Shown here: piece after piece, positions 36,301-48,300 of the stretch | How positions within the stretch are numbered: position 1 is the first letter of the stretch | How the letters are laid out: each line of letters starts with the position of its first letter | The notes under the pieces: generated by a model | What the model was told of the DNA's origin: nothing | Databases searched by the model: none | Seen by the model: the letters and a program-made list of their open reading frames with translations, nothing else | Made by a program: the position numbers and the translations under genes | Assembly: GCA_916613615.1 (NCBI GenBank) | Contig: OU744727.1 | Location: 14,702,093-14,766,092 of the forward strand | Direction: 5' to 3' | Length of the DNA stretch: 64,000 nt | Source of the DNA: Steromphala cineraria | Lineage: Eukaryota; Mollusca; Gastropoda; Trochida; Trochidae

Positions 36301-39300
36301 GATAGCAGCCATATTGACTTTTCAGCTGCAGATGACACATCATTATTACTAAATTTTAAGCTTTCATCAAGTGATCACTCGCACCATATAAATTCTCTAA
36401 TTTGAACTTACTAATCATAATATTATCTTGAATATGGAATATTTAAGATTGTCATGCAAGTTGTTCTATATTTTTAAGTGTTTTTAAAACATTAAGATGA
36501 AAGACAAACATAATTAATTAATTTGTTTAAAATATTTATGGCAACTAGCTGCAAAAACCCAATGACATTAAACATCATGTTGAATTTTAAACAATGGTAT
36601 CTCCCTTATATTCCTTTAAATACCACACAAAAGGGGTCAACCAGAGTTCAGATATTCCTGCTGAGTCCACTATGCATTTCTAATACACATCCCAATACAG
36701 GCTGCATCACAGTCTCAGCTGCTAGTCTGTTGCATAATCAACCTGACCCAATTGATATGGTAGAGCATTATGCTATATGGCCATGTGTATACAATAAGAG
36801 TTATGGAAATTAGACTTGTATTCTCATGACAGTGAAATGTTCTTTCTAAGAAAAACAACTTACACAAAATTTGTCAACAATAAGCTTTGTGTTTAGCAAT
36901 CTACATAAGTTGATGTGGAAAGAGTTATTTTGCATCAGGTTCCAGTTCCTGTGTTTTACTCATATTTGTACCATTTCTATATCTAACAGAAGTTCTTCTT
37001 GACACAAAATCAATTTAGGACATAAGCTAACTATATTTTGTGAAATTATATATATTTTTCACAACAATTCATGTTCTCTCCTGTCAAGTCTTTTAATACC
37101 ACACATAAGGGCTTAGCCAGAGTTCAGGTTTACATGCTCAGCACACTAGGGTGCTTCTCCAAATATACTTACACAAAGCCAAATACACAAATTGCTACAC
37201 TCTCCTTAAGGATCTGGGGCTAGCAGCCCTGCCTGCTTGTATATTGCATAGTAATCCTGATCTAATTGATAAATAGAACATAATGGACTTTATGGAAAGT
37301 ATATAAATTGTCTTTATGAAAAGTATACTTGTATTCTAATAATAGTAATACTTTTTACAAATAACAATTTAAACAAGTCAAGAATCAGCTTTTGTGTACA
37401 ACAATCTGCACGATGAGTTAATATTAACAAATCAAGAATGTGCTTTTATGTACAGTTATCTACATGATAAGTTAATAATAGAGGTATTTTGTATCAGGTT
37501 CCAGTTCCAATACCATGTGTTTTATAAATACCTGTAAAACTAAATGATAATTGTATCATGCTGAAGGGGTTCTGAGAACAACATGTCATCATAGAAGTCA
37601 TTATTTTTCAATTAGATTTCAGGCCAAGTACTACTCCTACTAAATCAATTAAGATATCATTCTGAAAAGTGAGTATTTTTTTATATATTGATTCCTGACA
37701 AAGACGCATTTATTTTATTATCAAGAATCCAAGATGGTCAATATGTCAATTATATTGAATTTTCAATTAGATTTCATGAAATTCATTGAAAAGAGTACAT
37801 TTCCTGATCAATCAAATCAATGTCATTATATTTGTATTGATACGCTTGTTGTAATATTTATCAACACTATAAATACAGTTACAAAAAAAGGTATGAATCA
37901 TCTTTATCTGCGAACAGCCTGAAGCATGACTGTTTTAATGAATCTTTTTTAATAAAACATAAAATGATAAAAGTTGTTCACTCCATCAGTGGGTTACATA
38001 ATTCCTGACACTTCATATATGGCAAATAACATAGCCAGTGAGGGATAAATGTACATTTTTTAATCATCTATATCTGATTACGGTCTGAACAATGATTATC
38101 TAGATAATTATAATGATCATTCAATTCAAACAAATCCTTTTCAAAAGCATTTAAAATGATTAAATTTGTTCACTCCCAACACTAACTGTAAGGTCCTTTG
38201 TTCCCATGCAATTAATTTATTCCAAATTGAAAATTTTCATTAATGAATAACTAATTATCTTTTATTTTGTTTGTCATGCTAATAAAAGATATAATATTCA
38301 TCTTCAAAACAGCATTCATTGAACAGCTGTCTGAACAATTATTTTTTTACAAAATCTGTCTCACCAATTCTCTCTGTTAGTTAAGATACTTCAATAAACA
38401 TATTACTGAGTTGACCTCCAGATTATTTCCATTGCAAACCTCTCTTTTACCCCCACCCCTTCAACCCCCCCCCCCCACCAATTCAGCCATAGATATACAA
38501 AAAAGTTATACAAAAACCTACTGCTTGTTAACAAATCATGATTATATCATTCTTGTATTAATGTTTGTTCAAGCTCTAGTGGTTTCCAACAGAAGAATAG
38601 CATTTTAAAAGATAAAAAAATCACGATGGCAGCCATAATCAATTATCATATAAAAGATGGTTACACAATTAAACCATATTACCACATCATTAATTTTAAG
38701 GTGAGCTTCTGTACCCTCGGTACTTTTATTTATTTGTTTTTTAGCGTCATACAGCATATATGCTTAAATAAATTGATTTCCATGAAGGTTTTTTTATATT
38801 TGTAACATCTTATATCTATAGAGTTCCTACATTTCGTAACTTTTTCAAGTTCGATTCATTACATTTTGGCCAAAAAGCAATTTGAAAAAGCTGTTTAGTA
38901 CCTCAAGTAAATTTGAACAGTTATTACAATAAAATAATCATACTCTGATGAATGGAATTGTGAGTCAGTACTTATTCATAGCCTATCTCAGGGTGTCGTT
39001 GTCGCATTTCACAAGTCACAGCATTGTGTAATTCACCCTCTTGAAAACGTTGATATCGCTTCTTTTGTCCCTCAGTGTTTCATTCTGACTCAAAAACCTG
39101 TTTCATCTGTAAAATTGTGTTAATTATCTAAATTTAAAGTTTATTTTAAAATGCATAATTCAAGGATTTTTACTGCTATAAACCCAACCGCAATGTTGGA
39201 TTTCTGTGCATTTTCCGTAGGTTATGTTTGTTTCTTTATGAAATTTAGTTCATAACCTTACTTATAACCATTGTATCAATTTTTATTCAGTTTGAATTGA

Positions 39301-42300
39301 ATATTCTTGACAAACTGAAGGACACTAATACATTCTACTTTTTAGGCCTATGTAGATTATTCATGAAAGAATCTCATATATATCTTAACAGAAGTTTTCC
39401 GACATTAAAGGCTTTTTAAAAAGTAATAAAACGATAAAATAGATATGATAGAATAAATCACTGGAAACTGTGTGGTACGCCCTCAAATATCATTTCTGAT
39501 GTAATGTAGCTCATAAGTTTCTTGATTTCTTTTATATCATCAGTGTATCTTTCATAAATCAAATAAGTTAAATTTGATTTTAATTCAAATGCAAAATTAG
39601 ATTTATTAAAAATATTTCATTTGCTACTTATCGTATTTTCAAAATATGGACAATAGAACGAGAAGAGAAGCAATGTTGTGGGAGAAGTTGGTTTTATGTA
39701 GTCGATTTTCGGGATTTTTTATTTATCATCACTCGTACGTCTTTAAATAACGTTATTGTTATTTTTTAAGTTTAACCCATAACATTTTTTACTTTTAAAA
39801 ATCTTATTTCAAATCTAGAATTTTTCAAATGATTTAATTCAACATTTTAAGTTTTCATTATTCCTGTTGTGTAGCCTAATCCCACGGTTCACAAAAGTGC
39901 GTCATGGAATACTTTTGAAGGCCTTAGTCGTCTTTATTGACTCTTTAAAATAGGTCTAAACAGTGTACAGTCGTTTGAGACCTTCAATTGTTTTATAGAG
40001 AAAAATTTAAGGCCTAGGCGAGCATGACAAGTTGACTAAAATACCGTTCAACTCAACGTAAACTTTGACGGCTTGCCCGCGGTCACGTGACTTTTCAAAG
40101 GGACGTCACTCTAAATCGACTCGTTTCGCGAAACTGGAAAATGGTCAATTCCTCGGTGATGTTAACACATTCTCCATGAAACCACTCATCGCAGAAGTCA
40201 CAAGCTATCATAAACCGTTTGTCATAAGGTTTCCGACATATACAATAGACAGGCTCATCAACAGTTTCAACTTCCGAGTCTGTATGAAACAAATGCCGAC
40301 TTCCTTCAAGGTCTCGTTTCACTCGTTCTGCCCACTTCGGAATAACCCGATCCCTGCATCTTTTCATGCGATCATGGTGCATAGTGGTTTTCTTGTCTCG
40401 CATCTGTAGGGTGTACAAGTTAGCTGTTATTTTCTTAACCACCACATAGGGACCCTTCAACACCGGCCTTAGCTTTCTACACTTGTAAACGGCGGAAGCC
40501 AGGTCGAGTATGTAGACAAAATCGCCTACCTCATAAGCCTTTTGTACGGTTCGAATGTCAAAGTCCCGTTTCATTCTCTCTTTTGTTGTTTGTAGATGTT
40601 TTCTGGCAAGCTTATGAGCTTCTAAGATGTTGTTTTGAAGCTGATCTACATATTCAGGGTAGTCACAGACATTGTCATTTTCTTCCGGACTCCCAAAAAC
40701 CAGGTCAGCTGGGACATTGACTTCACGTCCCAACATCATCTTATTGGCAGAATATCCTGTCTGTCGATTCACAGATGATCGCATTGCTCCCGCAAACTGG
40801 GCTAATTGTACATCCCAGACTGATTGCTTTTTTCCCAAGATAACATTGCAACATCTGTAACAACGTGCGGTTATACCTTTCAACCTGCCCATTGGAAGCT
40901 GGATGATACGGTGTTGTTCGTGTTTTGTGGATCTGGAGTCACACACCTTCTGAAACAATGTGCTCTCAAAATTTCGGCCTTGGTCTGTGTGAATTTGGAA
41001 GGGATATCCAAATCTGGAGAAGAAGTGATCAATGGCTGCTTGAGCTGTCACCTCTGCCTTTTGTGATGGTAAAGGAATGCACTCAACCCATTTTGTAAAC
41101 TGATCTACAAGCATCATAATGTATTGATTTCCTTGTGGAGTAATGGGCAAGGGCCCTAAAAAGTCAATGTGAACTCGCTCCAAGGGAAAGCCTGCATGAA
41201 AGTTGGTCATGTGCCCTTTGCTCTTCTTTGTCGCTTTTTTGTTTCGATTGCAGAATGGGCAAGTCATGACAAAGTCCCTGGCCTCCTGAGAGCATCCATA
41301 CCAGTAATAGCCAACTTTCACCCTTTCCTGGGTCTTTGCAATCCCCAGAACTGCCGCAGGAACATCATGTAGTAAGGACAGTAGCTCCCTCTGCAGGCTC
41401 TTTGGAACTACCAGCCTTCCCGTCACTGATCCAGGTTGTCTTGCCACCAGGACTCCGGTCCCCTCCTTGCTGAACAGTTCTTTGTTAAGCCAATAGGATT
41501 TTGCTGCAGGGCTGCTGAGAAAAAGATCACATTCCTTAGGTTCCTTGTTTTGGTCGACCCAGTCCAATATTATTCGTAAGTCAGGGTCATTTTCTTGTAA
41601 GGCTTGAATCTCAGAGGAGGAATAGCCAAAGCAAGGCGATTCCTCAGTTACCTCCTTGCTTTATTCAACCTTCCTGACCCTTGTTACCTTGTGTGATCCC
41701 GTTGCTACATCTGTGACGATGTCGATATTTCCAAGGTGGGGTCACCTTGAGGTCTGTTCTTTAGCAATGGTAACATTACATACTTTCTGTCTTGAAAGTG
41801 GGATAGTGAAATCCAGATCTTCAAAGAAGGAGAACCAATTTTCATGTGCCTTCCGGCAGTATGAGCATCCGCAACAAGGCAAGTCATCTGGAAGTTGCCC
41901 GCCACTGTAGTTTGGGCAAAAATTGTCCTCTGGGATTCTAGAGAGTGCATCCGCATTCTGGTGCTTTGACCCTGGTCGATGTATCACCTGCATGTCGTAC
42001 TGACTTAGCTCTTCAAGCCATCTTGCTAATTGGCCTTCTGGGGCTTTGAAATTCAGGAGCCAGGTTAGGCTACTGTGGTCTGTCGTCACCCTGAACGGTC
42101 GTCCAAGTAAGTAGTGCTTTTATTGTCGAGTGAACTTGATAACTGCTAATAATTCCTTTCGTGTGGTACAGTATTTCCTTTGTTCGCTTGACAAAGACAA
42201 GCTACCATAGCTTATCGTATTTTGAGGCCGTCTTTAGATACCTTCCTTCCCAAAAAGTCCACTTCTTTCTGGAAGAGAACACATTTCCGGGATTTGAGCT

Positions 42301-45300
42301 TCAGGTTGTATTTCCGGAATCTTTACTAGTTTCAAGTTCTCAAAATGGCCCTGCACAGATTTACCATTCACAACAGCATCATCCAGAAAGGCTAGGACGA
42401 TATCCCAGGATAATCCATGCAGCACTAGACCAAGTTCTCTTGAGTATGTAGCAGGGGCATTACACAATCCAAACCCCATTCGGACATGTTCAAATAACCC
42501 ATATTTTGTGATAAACGCTATCGTCTCCCTGTCTTCCTCTTTTATATTAATCTGCCAGTAGGCGGAATTTGCATCTAGTTTCGAAAACCACTCACACCCA
42601 GCCAATGTATCAATGCAATCATCGATTAAAGGCAGCGGAAAGTTGTCTTTACGACAAACAGCATTGAGCGCTCTATAGTCCAGGCACCAGCGTACAGAAT
42701 TATCTCCCTTGCGAATAAGAACCGGGGCTGCGACCCATTCCGAGGTGGAGGGTTGGTTTGCCTCTAACATTTTCTTCAAATGTTGTTCTTTCTCCTTCTC
42801 AAAGCCAATGGGTGTTCTCCTCATCCTTTGACGGATAGGACTAGCAGTTCCTGTGTCAATAGTATGATCAAATTTTAGTAAATTCCCCAAGATCCAGGTC
42901 ATGTTTTGCAAAAACATCTTGGTAGTCAAATAGAATTGTCCAGATTTAAATGTTCACAAGAGTTTTCATACAATTCTTGCAAGTATGTGGGCACTTCTGT
43001 GACATCTGATTCATTCTGGGTCATTTGTTGGCAAACGACTGTCACCTGGGTTTCTGATGAAAGTTGTTGCTGAACACTCTCTTGCGGGATTTCAAACAAG
43101 TCTATTTCCATGGCAGTGCCAATTTTTTTACCTTCCTTGAGGCTTTTACCCTGGTTTCCAAAGTTGACAACGCATATCCATGGAGTTTGCCCAGCAGCAT
43201 ACAGTGTCCTTGGTACCCATGCCCCGTTCAACGCAGAGTGTTGTTCTACATAGAAGTCACTCATCCCTCTATTATTAAGAGTACCTTTGATACGGGTAAC
43301 TGTTCTTGGGGACAGAAGAGTGCCCTCTGACAAGGTGACATTGGCTATCCTGCTTCTGCTCTTTGAGCCAAGCAGTTGCATCTCAAGGGTCGTCCCACCA
43401 ATTGATAATGTTTTATTTCCCATATTGATGGTTGCCTTCGCTGGAAAGACTAATCCAAGAATCATTTTGTCTTCAATAGGAGCCACATACACTGGAAATT
43501 GGTAATTCTTCAAACCAAAAGTAAAATTTGCTGGTTCCGTTACAAATGCTGACATTTTCATTTCCCGCCCAGCGGTGCACAGAGTGACATCATAGTATTT
43601 AACAGGTTTGTTTGGAAGCGAATCATACAGTTTGTCCGAGATGATCGTCACCTCAGCTGCAGTTTCAACGATAGCATTAACCACGGTCCCCTGCACAGTC
43701 ATTGGGACCACAAAACTAGTTCCTCTATTAATGAGCTTGACAGATACCACAACTTCTAGTGGCCTTACTTCATTACGACACTTCTCAATTTCAAGGGCAA
43801 TTTCATCAGTACTCACCTTCCTATCCTCTCTGACGGAAGGATTATAGGGCGACAAGTTTTCATCAACTACTAGATCATTTTTACCCATCTTCACATCTTT
43901 GCAGAAGGAACAATTATCACTTACCTTCACATCTTTGCAGACGGAAGAATTATCCCTTAACTCCACATCCTTTTTGGACGAAAGTGTCCATATTACTCAC
44001 CTTCACATCCATAAGAACAGAAGTGTTGCCATTTTGAATCACATTCGACTGCTGACCACGTTGCATCCAATTACCTCAGTTGACTGACTGACATACGTAA
44101 TTAGGCTTACCTCATCCTGTGTATCCAAGACGGACGGATTAGCTGTTGCTTTCAGCCCAGACCTCCCAGTAACCAATAAAGCACATTCAAGGGGACCATC
44201 TCTATTGACGGTACCTTTGCTATCTGCCCACTTAGCGGACTCAATGTTTTCTTGGCCTTCCTCAGAATTTCTTACCGAGGCGCTGATTAGGCCCTCTGAC
44301 CCGCCCCTCTTTCGTTTAAAGAGTCATTAAAAGTAACAGATTTTCTCTCTGGACTTTTCAAAGGGCACTTCGCCATGAAATGATCAGGTTTCCCACACCG
44401 GTAACAACCCTCTCGTCGAACAGGTGACCTACTTGGGCTGGGCGACCTTGAAAACCGGTTCCTTCGCTCATTGTCTTCAACGAGCCTCTGCAACAGTGAT
44501 TCAACTTTGGAAAATCTTGTTTCCAGCTTTCCCATTTGATCTTCCAATTTGCCCATCCTTTCATTTACCGTGTTCATGGCCTCGCCAGCATGCGATTGCG
44601 ACCTGGTGATTGCCTTCACTCTTGGTTTCAAATCATCCTAATCCATTGACGCCATGACCTGTCGAACTGACTTTGAACGTTGAAAGATTGCTTGCCGGTT
44701 GTGTTGAAATGTCTGACTGCATCAATTGCCTGTTCAACATTGATTAATCTCAGATTTGAACCATGTTGTCCTGCCTCTTTGTCGTCACAGCCTTGACAGA
44801 ATTGTCTGACAATTTGTTTCTCAACATACTCATCAGGCAATCCATCAAATGCAATTGTTGATGTTGACAACAGCCGCTCCGACCAATCCTCCAAACTCTC
44901 CTCTGGCTGTTGTTTCATGGTGTGAAACTTGACTTGTGCTGTTTCTGGCAATTGTTGACGGTCATATTTGCAATGAGAGCTTCATATGGCAGCTCTGGGT
45001 CTCTCTCTAGGCAGGTGGCATAAAATTCACTGGCCCTAACTTGCATGCAGAAACACAGTTGTTCTTTTCTGTCGGCCTCTGTCCACCCCTCCATGTCACC
45101 ATATGTCTTGAATTTCAAATAGAAGGCAGCCCATTTAGATTTCCCGTTAAAAGTCAAGGAACGGGGTCCCTGAGCCTTGTGTCTCCTTACGGCTGGATTG
45201 GTTGGCCGAACTCGTCCCCGTGGCTCTTGTCTCTCTTCTTCAGAAAGGTCACTCTTAACCTCTGGTTGCTGCCGCGGATACAGGGCATGTTGTGGTCTAC

Positions 45301-48300
45301 CTCTTGCAGATCGTTTTGGTCTGTCCCCATGGCTCAAGATTTTTGGTGTCGGCAAAAGTTGGGGGTCGTCCACAAGCGATGTCCAACCATTTGGTTCTCC
45401 AGGAATGGCAGGTGTTGGCAGTGCCAAATGGCTGATTAGCTGGCCCTCTACAACTGGGGTTGATGAATTGCCATATGTTTTAGCTTTAACCTGTTCTGTA
45501 TGTTGACCTGCTAGGCTCAATTTAGGCATCTGGTTTCTGCGTTGGTTTTCCGGGACGGTTGGAGTTGTCTTGGCATATGGAGTTGAGCTGCGATTCTCGA
45601 ATAGCTTGATAGCTGATTCTACTCCATCACGGACGCCCTCAAACGCAGACTGTTTTGGCCTAACATCCTGGTGAGGCTGACTCTGGCCTGCTGACAGCCC
45701 GGACACCGAGGTTGACTTGGGAAGACTGGTAAGGAATTTCCTTCTGCCCTCCAGTTGATAAGTTTCCTCTGGAATGTGGAATGATCCTGCTATTTCTTGC
45801 GGAGCCATCATTTGCGAAGGACCACTCGTATAGTGTCCTCCAACCTGATTTTGAAGGGCTGAAACCAGCCTGTTCTTTTCGCGAAGCATTTCGTCCGCGA
45901 TACGCGCTTCCTCACGCAACCACATCAGCTCCTCTGACTATGCAAGGACATAACCTTGAGGAATTGTCATGTAGGATTGATGTCCCATGGTGTTTGTGCT
46001 GACCGCTGGTCCAAATGGGGAATGCATTGAGTGCATTCCGTATGTTGGTTGAGATGGGACATTCGTCATCATTGGAGGTGGCTGGGCAGGGGTACCTGTT
46101 GAAGGAGTGGATGTCCAGTGTTTACAAAGGGTGAAATTCCCCCCTGCTGGGTTCCCATTCGCAAGAGATGGCTCTGTGCTGCGCTTACTGAAGGTAAGGG
46201 AGGCTGGCTTGGATCTTGAGCATTGTGATAAGAAGGGGTGAAAATGTTTGAACACACAGGTGAAATGGTGCTTGAGCTAACTAATTACACTTGGGCCTGT
46301 AGGTAGGGAGACAATTTGCAATGTCCGGGTTAACGCTGTGCCTTCTGTGCTTTGAACGAAGGATTCATTTTGGGATGTTTCAGGAAGAGAAACTGTTATT
46401 TCCTCTTCCCTCTCCAGCATGGCGTTTTCCTCCCTTGTAACCACTACTTCTTCAAAGTCTGTTTCCTCACATGAATAATAAAAAGGATCAGCCAATTTAT
46501 TGGCTTTATGGATGCCCAGTTTCATGAAAGCCTCCTTAGTTAAAGGTCCACATTGTTCCCTATACTCCATCACAGTGCTTACAGTTGAGGGGCCTACCCC
46601 AGTGATTGTAAGTAATTCCTCAGCTGACACCATATTTATGAAAACCTTGTCTGATGCAGCCATGTTGATTGAATTTATTTATATTTTGGAAGGACAAAGT
46701 TACTTGTTAATAAATCAAAACATGTGAATTCACGTGCAGAAAATCTTATGACAAAACATCAGTTATCTAGCACACTTGAAAAAAATGTCTTCAAATGTAA
46801 ACAAATATAGCCGCCGATTTGCAGCCACAGTAAGATTTCAAGATTTCAAAATTTAATCTAGACACTTTCACAACTATCCTGTTCGCAGCGCCAATGTTGG
46901 GATAGCGTTACTAAATGTGTCTAGACTAAGCTGGTGAAATCTTACCTGCTCACAATATATTGGTGAGAAGATCCAGGGCTTCAAAGATCTTACGACCATG
47001 TGCTCTAATCTGTTATCTCGTCTCAGAATCGTCTCTCACGTTACCAACCTGCTTCCGGTTTCCAAAGGTGGTCAGAATGTCATACAAGCAGTTCCGAATG
47101 CAAGCATTCGGAACTGCCATAACAGAGCTAGTTCGTTCTCACTACAACAGCAACAACTCCCACCTTTTAACGTCTTTTGGTATGACGCGACCGGGAATCG
47201 AACCCCGATCTACCGGGTGACGAGCGGACACTCTACCACTAGCTGGAGGTCGTTTCGGGGCGTTGTCTTACGTTTTGGACCACAACCTGGTCTAATCTTT
47301 ACGTTCCCTGTTCCACAGTCGCGAAATCACACTTTTAGACTTGTTAAATTGTCTGGCTGTCTGGCATATTGATTGACCGCTGTTTATGCACCCAATAGCC
47401 TGCCATTTCTCATTATCAGAAAGGTATGCTTTTGACATGATTCTGAAGGTAAACTACTGACATTCGTTGACTCCTTGAAGGTTAAATGGACGTTGCCATG
47501 CATGAAGTTCATGGAAATCAATTTTCACGTGCACGGTAGCTTTAAAGTGAAAGTAAACTTCAACATTTTCAGTTTATAATGGCCCCACGCAGCCTCGAAC
47601 AAACGGAACATGCCAGACATAAGTTAACAGTAATTAAGCGTTCCCTTATTCGTTTCCATCAGTATATATAAGTAAATAAAATATATATAACTTTTATATA
47701 AAAACATAAATTATTCATTATTGTTTGAAACATAGAATGTGTATTCCGTAGAAGTAAAAGCCAGATAATAACCCGGTTGCCTCGTGTCGTGGAGATAAGC
47801 TCTGCTCGGTTTATTTACCATATCACTCGGAACCGAGATATTATTTACTATTCATTTCTGAATGTTAATTAATCTAGTAATTCGAAATTCTGTTCGTTAT
47901 AAGGAAAAAGATCCCAAATATTTATGGATTGGTCATATTGTTATAATATCGTTGATACTCACATGCAATCAAGCTAGCAAAGAAGACAGCGAAAAGGATG
48001 TAGAACACCGATAAAAAGAGGTTCCTCTTGATTGGCACTAGCAGCCTGTACTTCAGTAGGAACCATATGGGCATGGTTATTGTGATGCACCCTTGTATTA
48101 TTAGGGCAATTGGGAGACTTGGCTCGGATGGACAATTGTCCATATAAAAAATGCCTGGTAAGGAAGGAAAGTTGGTAATGTAAATCGGTTGGATGTATAT
48201 TTTTTGGTAGCGATAATAAAGATAGCAAGGACATTCATACAAACGGGCAATCGAAACATGGTCATTATCACATATTGCCTTCTCAAAGAGCCTAGATAGT

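Larger units (their letters stand above)
35285..38735. repeat. Large repeat with inverted AGCTCACC ends
   Basis: The left end has TTTTAGCTCACCTTTACAAA and the right end has AAGGTGAGCTTCTGTACC, which are partly inverse. After the left end come TCCGTC/TGTC runs (35334-35390), a 156-bp tandem array, and farther right diverged scattered units (about 37605-37790 and 38610-38660). The GTGAGCTTATGTCATGGCGCTTCGTCCG-type start is common in invertebrate repeats as I recall. Non-coding. Confidence 0.55.
40095..47124 (-). mobile_element. Ty3/Gypsy-type LTR retrotransposon, 3'-truncated
   Basis: Reading leftwards: a 5' LTR (about 47124-46895), a primer-binding-site-like TGGCGCTGCGAACAGG one base inside it, gag with helix-hairpin-helix, capsid and CCHC, then aspartic protease, reverse transcriptase, RNase H, and integrase with a GPY/F-like module and a PHD-finger fragment. 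The order protease-RT-RNase H-integrase is that of Ty3/Gypsy. No 3' LTR was found left of 40095. Frameshifts, stops and a deletion around 42230 show it is dead. It lies within intron 4 of copy 4, in a SINE remnant at its right flank. Confidence 0.85.

Noticed and set aside
39400..40060. 3' LTR of the Gypsy element
   Set aside because: Compared with the 46895-47124 LTR, neither TGTTGGGA nor CCATAACA-type ends were found.
40065..40409. Plus-strand open frame opposite the integrase
   Set aside because: It is an antisense shadow of the retrotransposon coding strand, as are the other plus-strand frames within 40-46.7 kb.
47178..47262. tRNA gene on the minus strand
   Set aside because: Box A/B-like motifs exist but the acceptor stem does not pair, and SINE body sequence follows. 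Treated as a SINE head.
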